The translations under genes and the position numbers were made by a program. The notes below the pieces were generated by a model. That model ran no database searches, was not told where the DNA came from, and saw only the letters and a list, made by a program, of their open reading frames with translations. From positions 248,001 to 312,000 of the forward strand of contig NZ_JAJTMY010000002.1 in the NCBI RefSeq assembly GCF_021300615.1: a DNA stretch of 64,000 bases. The letters run 5' to 3'. Source of the stretch: Helicobacter anatolicus. GTDB taxonomy: Bacteria; Campylobacterota; Campylobacteria; Campylobacterales; Helicobacteraceae. This document shows positions 1-8,858 of the stretch, piece after piece. Each line of letters opens with the position of its first letter. The stretch's first letter is position 1.

Positions 1-134
1 ATTGTTTTGGCAAGATTATAAATTTTAGAGGTAGAAGACTTTTGGTAACTTATTCTTTGGGCGAGCTTTTAAAAAACCCCTCATTGAAAAAAGAAGCAAT
101 GCGACATTTTATTTTATTAAAAGAGGTTTTATGA
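1..134 (+). CDS. 3' end of an unidentified gene, cut by the left edge
   Basis: A reading frame is open from the left edge (first full codon at 3) and gives about 43 residues before a TGA at 132-134. The stop overlaps the ATG of the next gene at 131, an ATGA overlap typical of translational coupling in this window. The visible tail contains the segment RRLLVTYSLGELL and is rich in Leu and Lys, with no motif I recognise. It is accepted as coding because of the overlap and because the other two forward frames close within 30 bases. Function unknown. Confidence 0.55.
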   Translation, partial: CFGKIINFRGRRLLVTYSLGELLKNPSLKKEAMRHFILLKEVL

Positions 135-1351
135 GAATCTTTTTGTATTTTTTGTCTTTGTATTTTTTGTGGGGAAAAAGTTACATTATATCGCCATTGC
201 CTACGCCACGTCAAGAGGTTTTGGATATTGTAAATCAGGATTGTAATATCCAATGCCTCCAGAAATTTTATGAACAACAAGAATATTTTTCTTTTGTTGC
301 AAAATTTGATTCAAAGTTAAAAGATCAGGATTTACGTGCTAAGCTTACAGGTATTTTGAGTGAACTTAACTTATTTATGAGTGAAAGTTTTTTTGAAAAT
401 ATTCAAAATAGTAAAAAAATTAAAATTGCACTTTTGGTTCCAAGAGATGTGGTAGGGCGCTATTCTGCGATTGGAATCAATGCAATTCTTGCATATCTTA
501 CAAGTCGTGATGTAACATACTTATTTGAAGTTTTTGATAGTAAAAATGAAGAACTTGAAACATTACATCAAACTTATGAAGAAATAAAACAAAAAAAATT
601 TGATTGCGTAGTGGCAATGTTGACACAAAATGGAGTAGAAAAATTACTTGAGGATACTGAGATTACGTTACCAACTTATGTGCCAACAGTTAATAAAAAA
701 CAAGTGATGAGTAAAAATATTCCTGAAAAATTATTTTTTGGTGGAATAGATTATGAAGAGCAAATCAAAATACTTTATGATTTTGCAAAAACAGAGGAAA
801 TTGTAGAATATGATGATGCAAGTAATATTGGAAATTGGTTAAAAAGTTTGAGTCAAAAAGTGGGCTTTAATGTAATTTTTGGAGAATCTATTACTAATGA
901 ACGAGCAGCAAAATTTTCACAAGATTTAAAAACCCAGGAGGAGATTTTAGCCAATCAAGATGTTTTGTTAAATATCCCCGTGATTAAAACAGGATTAATT
1001 TTACCTCAAATTGGATTTTTAGAAGAAAAACCTAAAAGATTTTTATCTACACAAATTAACTATAATCCTTCTTTGTTGATGCTTGTAAAACCTAAAGATC
1101 GTGCACAATTTTTTATTGTAAATGCAATTGGTAGGACGAATAATTATTTATTGGGTTATGGATTGTTGTTAGGAAGTGACTTTCAGTATGATTGGGTGAG
1201 TTATTCTATTGGTATTGGTGTAGAAATTTTCTTTTTAAATCGTGGTGAAAAAATCAGTAAATTTTTTTCAGAAACTTTGGAAGATGGGCAGATACAATAT
1301 ACTAATAAAATTTATAGAACATACAAAAATAGTTTTAGAGAAGTTAAATAA
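131..1351 (+). CDS. Exported protein of unknown function, possible periplasmic-binding-protein-like fold
   Basis: A 406-residue protein with a short hydrophobic N-terminus that looks like a signal peptide (about residues 1-17), so it is probably periplasmic or membrane-anchored. The middle section begins with IKIALLVPRDVVGRYS near residue 97 and alternates hydrophobic beta-strand-like and helical segments, which resembles the type I periplasmic binding fold used by amino-acid receptors and LpoA-type penicillin-binding-protein activators. That resemblance is my inference from pattern and not a family hit. The start ATG overlaps the preceding stop, and the phosphate permease gene begins 11 bp downstream, so the genes are likely co-transcribed. 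Confidence 0.75.
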   Translation: MRIFLYFLSLYFLWGKSYIISPLPTPRQEVLDIVNQDCNIQCLQKFYEQQEYFSFVAKFDSKLKDQDLRAKLTGILSELNLFMSESFFENIQNSKKIKIALLVPRDVVGRYSAIGINAILAYLTSRDVTYLFEVFDSKNEELETLHQTYEEIKQKKFDCVVAMLTQNGVEKLLEDTEITLPTYVPTVNKKQVMSKNIPEKLFFGGIDYEEQIKILYDFAKTEEIVEYDDASNIGNWLKSLSQKVGFNVIFGESITNERAAKFSQDLKTQEEILANQDVLLNIPVIKTGLILPQIGFLEEKPKRFLSTQINYNPSLLMLVKPKDRAQFFIVNAIGRTNNYLLGYGLLLGSDFQYDWVSYSIGIGVEIFFLNRGEKISKFFSETLEDGQIQYTNKIYRTYKNSFREVK

Positions 1352-1362
1352 AAGGAGTTAAA

Positions 1363-2919
1363 TTGAGTTCTAAATTAAAAAAAAGAAAAAAAACACAAAA
1401 AGAAATACAAAGAGGCACTTTGGTTGTGTTGTTTATATTGGTGGTTGCATTTTTGGGGGGTAATTTTGGTAATGTCACCCATCATCCTTTTTTGCTTATA
1501 TTTGCTTGTGTTGTGGGGGCATATATGGCAATGAATATTGGTGCAAATGATGTAGCAAATAATATGGGACCTGCTGTAGGATCAAAGTCTATTAGCATGT
1601 TTGGTGCTATTGTAATTGCTGCAATTTGTGAGGCAGCTGGAGCAATTTTAGCAGGTGCTGATGTTGTAAATACTGTAAAATCTGGAATTATCAATCCCTT
1701 AGCCTTCAGTGATACAAAAATTTTTATTATGGTAATGCTTTCAGCTTTAGTGTCTGGGGCATTGTGGCTACATCTTGCCACAGTAATTAAAGCACCTGTT
1801 TCTACAACACATTCTATTGTTGGAGGAATCTTGGGGGCAGGAATTGCGGGTGGTGGTCTTGATGTAGCGCGATGGAAGGTTTTGATTGAAATTGTAGGGA
1901 GTTGGATTATATCCCCAGTCTTGGGTGGACTGATTGCAGCTTTATTTTTATTTTTTATTAAAAAAACTATTACCTATAAACAAGATAAGAAAATAGCAGC
2001 CAAAAAAATTGTACCTTTCTTAATTTTCATTATGGTATTTTCTTTTGGACTTTATTTGATTTCTAAGGGTTTAAAAAATGTTATAAAAATAGAGATGCAA
2101 AATGCATTGATCATTAGCTTTGTTATTGCATTGATTTTTTATTTTATTACACGACCTGTGATTTCGCATTTAGCAAATCGGCTTGAAAACACAAAAGAAG
2201 CAATTAATGCACTCTTTGCTTTGCCCTTAGTTATTGCAGCGGCATTTTTGAGTTTTGCACATGGAGCAAATGATGTGGCAAATGCAATTGGTCCATTAGC
2301 AGCAATCAATCAGATGTTAGGAGATTTGAGCAATATAGATTCTCAGGCAAATATTCCTTATTGGATTATGTTGATTGGTGGAATTGGAATTGCATTAGGG
2401 CTTGCATTGTATGGTCCCAGATTGATTAAAACTGTGGGATGTGAAATTACTGAACTTAATAAGATAAGGGCATTTTGTGTGGCAATGTCTGCCGCAATCA
2501 CTGTTTTAGTTGCTTCTGCATTGGGTCTACCTGTAAGTTCTACACATATTGCAATTGGGGCAATTTTTGGAGTGGGATTTTTGAGGGAATATTTAAAAAA
2601 GCGTTATAGCAATATGATTCAAACAATTGAAAATGCTCAAAAAACTCCCAACGAACTTGAAAATTTTATTCAAAAATTTCATAATGCAAGTGTTAAACGC
2701 AAGAAAATTATGCTGGAAAACTTGAAAAAGAGTCGTCAAAAAGAGATTTTATTGGCAAAAAAAGAGAAAAAGATTTTAAAAAAAGCGTATAAGCAAGAAT
2801 TGGTAAGACGCAATGCTATTGTAAAAATTGTTGCATCATGGTTGATTACAGTACCAGTTTCTGCATTACTTTCAGCCTGTGTATTTTGGATTTTACAAGC
2901 AAGTATATTTGCTTTTTAA
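1363..2919 (+). CDS. pit: Inorganic phosphate transporter, PiT family
   Basis: A 518-residue integral membrane protein that would import phosphate with a cation. The two PiT signature repeats are visible: GANDVANNMGP near residue 60 and AHGANDVANAIGP near residue 300, each in a hydrophobic half of the protein, as expected for an inverted-repeat transporter. A strongly basic soluble stretch lies between about residues 410 and 480, before the last membrane segment. The start is TTG, chosen because an AAGGAG site sits just upstream and the reading begins with a basic cytoplasmic tail. In H. pylori a phosphate permease also precedes a TlyC/CorC-type gene. Confidence 0.93.
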   Translation: MSSKLKKRKKTQKEIQRGTLVVLFILVVAFLGGNFGNVTHHPFLLIFACVVGAYMAMNIGANDVANNMGPAVGSKSISMFGAIVIAAICEAAGAILAGADVVNTVKSGIINPLAFSDTKIFIMVMLSALVSGALWLHLATVIKAPVSTTHSIVGGILGAGIAGGGLDVARWKVLIEIVGSWIISPVLGGLIAALFLFFIKKTITYKQDKKIAAKKIVPFLIFIMVFSFGLYLISKGLKNVIKIEMQNALIISFVIALIFYFITRPVISHLANRLENTKEAINALFALPLVIAAAFLSFAHGANDVANAIGPLAAINQMLGDLSNIDSQANIPYWIMLIGGIGIALGLALYGPRLIKTVGCEITELNKIRAFCVAMSAAITVLVASALGLPVSSTHIAIGAIFGVGFLREYLKKRYSNMIQTIENAQKTPNELENFIQKFHNASVKRKKIMLENLKKSRQKEILLAKKEKKILKKAYKQELVRRNAIVKIVASWLITVPVSALLSACVFWILQASIFAF

Positions 2920-2964
2920 GATTCTGTGATAAAATATATTATTTTATGTTTTTAAGGAGTATTT

Positions 2965-4290
2965 TTGGACCCCTACCACTCGGTTTTGATGTTATTTTTG
3001 ACATTAATTTTGGTTTTATTAAATGGTTTTTTTGTTCTTTCAGAATTTGCGATTGTTAAGGTTAGGAGAACACGATTAGAAGAATTATCAAAATCCGGGG
3101 CGATGAATGCAAATCTTGCATTAAAAGTTACTGGGCATTTAGATACTTATTTAAGTGCTACGCAGCTAGGAATTACACTTTCTTCTTTAGGATTGGGATG
3201 GGTTGGTGAACCTGCCGTTGCAAAAATCCTTTATGTCATATTTGAAGATTTTTTTTTGCAAAATAATCTTTTGTTACATACCGTGAGTTTTATTGTTGCT
3301 TTTACACTAATTACTCTTTTTCATGTTGTTTTGGGTGAAATTGTGCCAAAATCAATTGCTATTGCTAAAGCAGAGCGTTGTGTGTTGATTGTTGTACGCC
3401 CTTTGTATTATTTTTGGTTAATCTTTTATCCTGTGATTTGGCTTTTTGATAGATTAGCAGCATTTTTTTTGAAGCGTTTTGGAATTGAGCCTGCAAAAGA
3501 GCAAGAAAGTATTCATTCTGAAGAAGAGTTGAAAATCATTGTTGGAGAGAGTTTAAAAGGAGGATTGATTGATTCTATTGAGGGGGAAATTATTAAGAAT
3601 GCAGTTGATTTTTCCGATACAATTGCTAAAGAGATTATGACGCCGCGTAAAGATATGATTTGTTTAAGTGCTGATAAGAGTTATGCAGAAAATATACAAA
3701 TTGTTGTGGAGACACATCATACACGATATCCTTACTATGAGGGAAGTAAGGATAATATTTTGGGAATGATACATATTAGAGATTTGCTAAAAAATACCCT
3801 TACACATGATGAAATGGATCTAAAAAATATTTTGCGAGAAATGATTATAGTACCTGAGGGTGCTTCTATTGCTCAAATTTTGTTAAAGATGAATAAGGAG
3901 CAAAAACATACAGCTTTAGTGATTGATGAGTATGGTGGGACCGCTGGTTTGCTAACTATGGAGGATATTATTGAGGAAATTATGGGGGATATTTCCGATG
4001 AACATGATAAAAAAGTTGAACAGGATTATATAGTTGATGAAAATACTTTTATATTTAATGGGATGATGGATTTGGAAAGTATTGAAGAAATTTGTGGTAT
4101 TAATTTTGATGAATCTTGCGAACAGGTGACAATTGGAGGTTATGTTTTTGGCTTGTTAGGGAGATTGCCAGTGGTAGGAGATGTGATTGATGATGGTGTT
4201 TGTGAGTTTAGGGTTTGTGAGGTTGATGGTGCAAGAATTAAGAAATTAAAATTAAAAAAAATACTTCAAGAAGAAGGACAGGGCGAATAA
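2965..4290 (+). CDS. CNNM/CorC (TlyC)-type membrane protein with CBS pair
   Basis: This 441-residue protein has the HlyC/CorC layout: an N-terminal DUF21/CNNM membrane domain (about residues 1-185, with the conserved LGLGWVGEPA and GEIVPKSIAI segments), two CBS domains (about 205-330, including the acidic TAGLLTMEDIIEEIMGDI stretch), and a C-terminal CorC_HlyC domain (about 345-430). Members of the family are linked to Mg2+ or other divalent-cation efflux; the old name haemolysin is poorly supported. The start is TTG at 2965 with AAGGAG at 2954-2959. It converges on trpGD with a hairpin between them. Confidence 0.9.
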   Translation: MDPYHSVLMLFLTLILVLLNGFFVLSEFAIVKVRRTRLEELSKSGAMNANLALKVTGHLDTYLSATQLGITLSSLGLGWVGEPAVAKILYVIFEDFFLQNNLLLHTVSFIVAFTLITLFHVVLGEIVPKSIAIAKAERCVLIVVRPLYYFWLIFYPVIWLFDRLAAFFLKRFGIEPAKEQESIHSEEELKIIVGESLKGGLIDSIEGEIIKNAVDFSDTIAKEIMTPRKDMICLSADKSYAENIQIVVETHHTRYPYYEGSKDNILGMIHIRDLLKNTLTHDEMDLKNILREMIIVPEGASIAQILLKMNKEQKHTALVIDEYGGTAGLLTMEDIIEEIMGDISDEHDKKVEQDYIVDENTFIFNGMMDLESIEEICGINFDESCEQVTIGGYVFGLLGRLPVVGDVIDDGVCEFRVCEVDGARIKKLKLKKILQEEGQGE

Positions 4291-4317
4291 ACCTCCTTTT
4301 TAATAAAAAAGAGGTTT
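4289..4317. terminator. Bidirectional hairpin between corC-like gene and trpGD
   Basis: AAACCTC at 4289-4295 pairs with GAGGTTT at 4311-4317, and the inner T5 and A-run extend the stem around a short loop. It sits between two convergent genes and could end transcription in both directions. Confidence 0.65.
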
Positions 4318-4331
4318 GAGTAGTAGGAATT
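4318..4331. repeat. 14-bp direct repeat, copy 1 (left of trp operon)
   Basis: GAGTAGTAGGAATT lies directly against the trpGD stop codon. An identical copy in the same orientation is at 7431-7444, upstream of hefA. The two copies bracket exactly trpGD, trpE and the trp promoter. Confidence 0.7.
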
Positions 4332-5924
4332 TTAATTCTTGCTTAGAGTTTGTATTTCTTGCAGGGTTTGTAAAACTTTTTTTGTTTTCAAATGTTTTTT
4401 GATAGCCAAATAGCCTTCTTTGATAGAGGAGACATTGCCATAAACATAGAGGGCCGCACCCGCATTGATCGCTACTAATTCTAGACGCGGTGAAGGAATA
4501 TTATTAAATATATCTAGTGCGATTTTAGTGTTTAGTAAGGTGTCCCCACCTTTTAATATTTGATAGTCTACATATCCCAATCCTACTTCTTGAGGTGTAA
4601 AAGTATAGGTTTTGATTTTGTTGTTAAAAAGTTCTGTGATTTGTGTGGGAGATGAAAGAGATATTTCATCATAACCATCAAATCCACTTACAACTAAGGC
4701 GTGTTGAATTCCTAAAATTTGTAAGGTTTGTGCCATTATCTCTGTATATTTTTTATCAAAAACACCCAAAACTTGATGAGTATTATTTGATGGATTAATC
4801 AGTGGTCCTATGAGATTAAAAAGAGTTTTAAAACCTAGTGTTTTTCTTACATTGGAGAGATTTTTTAGGGTGTGATGAAATTTTTGTGCAAATAAAAATG
4901 TGAAGTGAGTTTTTTGATAACATTGCAAGGAAGTTTTGATATTCATATTCAGATTGATACCAAGTCCTTGAATAAGATCAGCAGAACCACATTGGCTTGT
5001 AACAGCACGATTTCCATGCTTTAATACATTTACACCCATACTTGCTAAAATAATACTAGAGATTGTAGAAACATTGAAGGTTTTCTGCACACTACCACCT
5101 GTGCCGACAATATCAAGACGCTTTTCACCTGCAAATGGTTTTGGAAAACTTAGAGATTTGCTACGTAGAAGTGTACTAAAACCAGCGAGTTCTTGCGCAT
5201 TTATGCCTTTGATCTCAAGACTTGTGAGTAGAGATCCAATTTGTCCTTCAGAAAGATTGCCCTCTGTGATTTCATCCATAATATCATAGGCTTCTTGATA
5301 AGTAAAATTTTGTTGTTGAAGTGCTTTTTTAAGATAAATATGTATAGGGGTTTCTTCGCGCTTGTAGTGTAAAAAGTTTCTTAGCATTTTGATTCCATCT
5401 GGTGTTCCTAAAGATTCTGGATGGAATTGTACACCCATGAGTTTGTATTCTTTGTGTTCAATAGCCATAATTTCATTATCAATACTTGTTGCAGTGATTT
5501 CTAGACAAGGAGGCAAGTCTTCTTTTTTACCTACTAATGAATGATATCTTGTGACTTGAGTATTTTGTGGTATGCCTCGGAAAAGTCCTTTTTGATTATG
5601 AGTGATAGGTTGGACTTTGCCATGAATAGTGTTTTTGGCATTGACAATAGGTACTCCAAAACTTGCCATAATTGCTTGATGCCCTAAACAGATTCCTAAA
5701 ATAGGGATTTTTCCTTGAAATTTTTGAATAATTTGTAAAGAAATTCCCGCTTCTTTTGGTGTTTTTGGCCCTGGTCCTATGACAATATAATCAGGATGTA
5801 AAAGAGAAATTTCTTGAAGTGTGATTTTGTCACTACGTACAACTTTTACTTCCTGATGAAGATTACAGAAAGCTTGATAGATATTGTAAGTAAAAGAGTC
5901 ATAATTATCTATAAGTAACAGCAT
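4332..5924 (-). CDS. trpGD: Bifunctional anthranilate synthase glutaminase / anthranilate phosphoribosyltransferase
   Basis: A 530-residue fusion for the first two tryptophan-specific steps. Residues 1-190 are a class I glutamine amidotransferase with the oxyanion motif GPGP at 50-53, the nucleophile Cys79 in GICLGHQ, and His168/Glu170 in FHPES. It would supply ammonia to TrpE. Residues from about 195 form the phosphoribosyltransferase, with GTGG at 274-277, NVST at 284-287 and a KHGNRAVTS segment. The usual GTGGD glycine motif reads GTGGS here. The gene starts 2 bp after trpE. The rest of the trp pathway (trpC/F/B/A) is not in this window. Confidence 0.95.
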   Translation of the reverse strand: MLLLIDNYDSFTYNIYQAFCNLHQEVKVVRSDKITLQEISLLHPDYIVIGPGPKTPKEAGISLQIIQKFQGKIPILGICLGHQAIMASFGVPIVNAKNTIHGKVQPITHNQKGLFRGIPQNTQVTRYHSLVGKKEDLPPCLEITATSIDNEIMAIEHKEYKLMGVQFHPESLGTPDGIKMLRNFLHYKREETPIHIYLKKALQQQNFTYQEAYDIMDEITEGNLSEGQIGSLLTSLEIKGINAQELAGFSTLLRSKSLSFPKPFAGEKRLDIVGTGGSVQKTFNVSTISSIILASMGVNVLKHGNRAVTSQCGSADLIQGLGINLNMNIKTSLQCYQKTHFTFLFAQKFHHTLKNLSNVRKTLGFKTLFNLIGPLINPSNNTHQVLGVFDKKYTEIMAQTLQILGIQHALVVSGFDGYDEISLSSPTQITELFNNKIKTYTFTPQEVGLGYVDYQILKGGDTLLNTKIALDIFNNIPSPRLELVAINAGAALYVYGNVSSIKEGYLAIKKHLKTKKVLQTLQEIQTLSKN

Positions 5925-5926
5925 GA

Positions 5927-7357
5927 TTATTCCTTAGATTCTGTAATTGCACTAAGTAGAGCAAGCATTTTGTTTTTTGTTTCTTTGAGTTCAAATTCTG
6001 GTAGAGAATCTTGTACAACTCCTGCACCTGCTTGCAAATGATAGGTTTGATTTTGATAGATTGCAGTTCTTATGGCAATCGCACTATCAAAATTTCCTTT
6101 AGTATCAAAATATCCAATAAGCCCTCCATAAATTCCTCTTTGATATTTTTCAAGAGTATAAAGGGTTTTGATAGCTTGAATTTTTGGTGCTCCACTCACA
6201 GTGCCTGCAGGAAATGTTGCAAAAATCGCATCTTTACAACTTTTCTTTTTTTGGTCAAACTCTCCTTTTACTTCTGAAACAATATGCATAACTTTTGAAT
6301 AACGCTCGATAATTTTAAACTTTTCTATTTTAATGCTACCAATTTTTGCTACTTTACCAATATCATTTCTTGCTAAATCAACCAACATGAGATGTTCAGC
6401 ATTTTCTTTTTCATCTTCTTTTAATTCTTGTTCAAGTTGTAAATCTTGAGCTATTGTTTTGCCACGTTTTCTAGTGCCAGCAATAGGGCGTATAGTAATG
6501 CTTTCATTTTCTATTTTAATCATCATTTCAGGGCTTGTACCTAGAATTTGAAAATTTTCAAAATCAAAATAGAACATGTAAGGACTAGGGTTATTTTGAC
6601 GCAGGCGTTTGTAGGCTTGAATAGGGGGTAGATTGCTTTGAATTTGCAGAGTTTGTGAGGGTACGCATTGCAAAAGATTTCCTTGATAGATTTCTTTTTT
6701 GATGGTTTCTACCATTGTTATAAAATATTCTTCTTGATCAGAAGGAAGGATAGTAAAATTATAATTTTCTTGAGGGAGGGGTTTGGGTGTGAGTTGCTTG
6801 ATTTTGGTAGCAAGATTTTGGATATGTTCTTTGAGATTAAGTGGATGTGTCTCTTTGGCATAGTTGATGCTTATTAAAAATGCACAGTCATAAAGATGAT
6901 CAAAAATAAGAAAGTCTCTACCAAACATCAAAGCACAATCATAAGTGTCTAGTTTTTTGGGTTTATGATTTTTAAGAGTTTCTATTTCTTCGAAAAATTC
7001 AAAACCAAGATATCCTATGCCACCTAAGGGTAATGGGATATCTTCTTGTAGTGTTGTGGGAGCTAGATTTTTAAAGGTTTCTGCCCAATCTAAAAAGTCT
7101 TTAGTTTCATCAAGAGGATTGAGAGTGATTTTTTCTTTATCATCAAGAAGGTAATAAGTATTATTTTCTTTAGTGAGACAAAAGGATAAAGAAAGCAATA
7201 AAAGAGAGTAACGACCTTTTCCAGTTTCTTGATACGCAGATTCTAGAAGAGCTTTTGTAGAGAGATTTTCTAAAACCATCATTGGAGTAATGCTGTGAGA
7301 GGCAATTTTTAAAATTTCTATTTGTGCAGGAGTTTGAAGTGTAAAATCAAAAAACAT
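5927..7357 (-). CDS. trpE: Anthranilate synthase component I
   Basis: The 476-residue chorismate-utilising subunit converts chorismate and ammonia to anthranilate with the TrpG domain. The C-terminal chorismate-binding domain is clear: GTSPEMMIKIE, RPIAGTRKRG, FPAGTVSGAPK and the final GAGVVQDSLPEFE. Near residue 37 the sequence LLESA matches the tryptophan-binding LLES motif, so feedback inhibition by tryptophan is likely (inference). It is first in a two-gene reverse operon. The ATG is preceded by AAGG about 8 nt upstream and by a TATAAT box; no tryptophan-rich leader peptide is visible in the short untranslated leader. Confidence 0.96.
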   Translation of the reverse strand: MFFDFTLQTPAQIEILKIASHSITPMMVLENLSTKALLESAYQETGKGRYSLLLLSLSFCLTKENNTYYLLDDKEKITLNPLDETKDFLDWAETFKNLAPTTLQEDIPLPLGGIGYLGFEFFEEIETLKNHKPKKLDTYDCALMFGRDFLIFDHLYDCAFLISINYAKETHPLNLKEHIQNLATKIKQLTPKPLPQENYNFTILPSDQEEYFITMVETIKKEIYQGNLLQCVPSQTLQIQSNLPPIQAYKRLRQNNPSPYMFYFDFENFQILGTSPEMMIKIENESITIRPIAGTRKRGKTIAQDLQLEQELKEDEKENAEHLMLVDLARNDIGKVAKIGSIKIEKFKIIERYSKVMHIVSEVKGEFDQKKKSCKDAIFATFPAGTVSGAPKIQAIKTLYTLEKYQRGIYGGLIGYFDTKGNFDSAIAIRTAIYQNQTYHLQAGAGVVQDSLPEFELKETKNKMLALLSAITESKE

Positions 7358-7400
7358 TACCAGGACCTTATATTTTATTTAATTTTTATGAGGGGGAGAA

Positions 7401-7406
7401 ATTATA
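7401..7406 (-). promoter_or_regulatory. Putative -10 box for trpE-trpGD
   Basis: The reverse strand reads TATAAT here (ATTATA on the plus strand), which gives an expected start of transcription near 7394 and a leader of about 36 nt. No good -35 box is seen, as is common in Helicobacter promoters. The leader is too short for a classical trp attenuator. Confidence 0.55.
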
Positions 7407-7430
7407 ATAAAATACTTTAAACCTTAATAG

Positions 7431-7444
7431 GAGTAGTAGGAATT
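7431..7444. repeat. 14-bp direct repeat, copy 2 (right of trp operon)
   Basis: GAGTAGTAGGAATT, identical to 4318-4331 and in the same orientation. It lies between the trpE promoter and the hefA promoter. Confidence 0.7.
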
Positions 7445-7448
7445 CAAT

Positions 7449-7486
7449 TAGTTGTTAATGCAACTATTATTTTTTTTGGCTATAAT
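7449..7486 (+). promoter_or_regulatory. hefA promoter with upstream palindrome and T8 tract
   Basis: TATAAT at 7481-7486 is a perfect -10 box, about 37 bp before the hefA ATG. Upstream lie an inverted repeat (TAGTTG at 7449-7454, 6-nt spacer, CAACTA at 7461-7466) and a run of eight T at 7470-7477. The palindrome occupies the place where a repressor of an efflux operon would be expected to bind. That role is inference, and no regulator gene is adjacent. Confidence 0.5.
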
Positions 7487-7522
7487 ACAGATTTACAAAA
7501 ACTAAAATTTTTAGGAGTTTTT

Positions 7523-8854
7523 ATGCGAAAGGCAGGAAGAGCTTTTTCAAAAGTAATTGGAGTTGCTTTATGTAGCACTATGCTTTTGGCTGCTAATGCG
7601 AATAGTCTTGGAGATACTAATATCCTTGCAGATATTAAAGAGTTTCAAAAACAAGCAGTAAAAAAATATACTTTGCAAGAATTAATTAAGGCGGCAGATA
7701 CGAATTATTCCTTGCAGGCTAAGGCTTTAGCTACATTGCAAAGTAAAAAAGATGTAACAATTGCAAAGCTTGCAGCAGCAATGCCAAGGCTTGATGCGAG
7801 CTATAGTTTTAATAATAATGCACGTAACACACAAATGAACTCTGTGTATAATACGCAAACTGCAAATGCTACTTTTAAATACAATGTTTTTAATGGTTTG
7901 GCAGATTATAATACCATTAGAGAAAAAAATGCAAATTATTTGGCTAATGTGGCTGATGAAAAATATACAAAAGAAAGTGTTTATTTACAGGTAACGCAAA
8001 ATTATTATGGTTATTTTGATAACGTTTCTAGATTAGTTTCTTTACAAAAAAAATTACAACAAATTAAAGAAGATGTAAAAAGAGTACAACAGCTTTATTT
8101 GCAAGGGTTGGCACCAATTGATGATTTAGAATCTCTTAAAGCACAAGCATCATTAAGTGAATATCAAATCGCAGATGCACGCTTATCTGTAGAGCAAAAT
8201 AAACTTATGTTAGAATATCTAACAAATTTAAAAGTAGAAGGTTTGTTGTTTACTAGAATTCAAATGCCACAACTTCAAATTCAAGAACGTGGAGACTTGA
8301 CTGCATTACAAGAGCAGATTAATATGCAAATTTTTAAAAATAAGCAGTTGAATTATTATCCCGTTGTTGATTTGACGGACACCTTTACTTACAATATTCA
8401 AAAACCTTCTTTTGCAAAGGGTAGTTTGGCAAGTATTTATCCCGATATTCAAAATACAATAGGTTTTACTATAAGTCTAAAAATTTTAGATGATGTGGGT
8501 TTGAGTTTTCAAAAACAATCTTTAAAAATTGCACAATTATCTAATGAAAAACTTTTGGCATACAAAAAACTAGAGCAAAAAAAAGATGTGGAACTTTATA
8601 AAAAAACTTTAGAAATTGCACAAAAACAAATTCAATCGGCTCGAGATAATTTAAAATCAGCTAATATTGCTTATGCTAACAAAAAGAAAAAATATGAGGC
8701 AAATCTGATTACTTTTACAGATTATCTGCAGGCATTGAGTACAAAGTTTGATGCTGAATCAACTTTTAATCAAAGCGTAAATAACTTTGAATTTCAAAAA
8801 GCAAACTATATTTTTCATAGTGGACAAAAAATTAGAGATTATATAAAGGAGTAA
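7523..8854 (+). CDS. hefA: TolC-family outer-membrane efflux channel
   Basis: A 443-residue outer-membrane factor with an N-terminal signal sequence (hydrophobic stretch about residues 11-25) and two long alternating helical repeats typical of TolC, with heptad-like stretches around 165-225 and 340-400. It forms the exit duct of the tripartite pump whose other parts follow directly (adaptor 4 bp downstream, then the RND pump). Gene order and the short adaptor match HefABC of H. pylori, which is linked to bile-salt and antibiotic resistance; the symbol is assigned on that basis. AGGAG precedes the ATG. Confidence 0.92.
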   Translation: MRKAGRAFSKVIGVALCSTMLLAANANSLGDTNILADIKEFQKQAVKKYTLQELIKAADTNYSLQAKALATLQSKKDVTIAKLAAAMPRLDASYSFNNNARNTQMNSVYNTQTANATFKYNVFNGLADYNTIREKNANYLANVADEKYTKESVYLQVTQNYYGYFDNVSRLVSLQKKLQQIKEDVKRVQQLYLQGLAPIDDLESLKAQASLSEYQIADARLSVEQNKLMLEYLTNLKVEGLLFTRIQMPQLQIQERGDLTALQEQINMQIFKNKQLNYYPVVDLTDTFTYNIQKPSFAKGSLASIYPDIQNTIGFTISLKILDDVGLSFQKQSLKIAQLSNEKLLAYKKLEQKKDVELYKKTLEIAQKQIQSARDNLKSANIAYANKKKKYEANLITFTDYLQALSTKFDAESTFNQSVNNFEFQKANYIFHSGQKIRDYIKE

Positions 8855-8858
8855 CTTT

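Noticed and set aside
1482-1781. Reverse-strand open frame of 99 residues inside the phosphate permease gene
   Set aside because: It lies wholly within a conserved transporter gene, has no ribosome-binding site and no recognisable motif. It is an antisense shadow.
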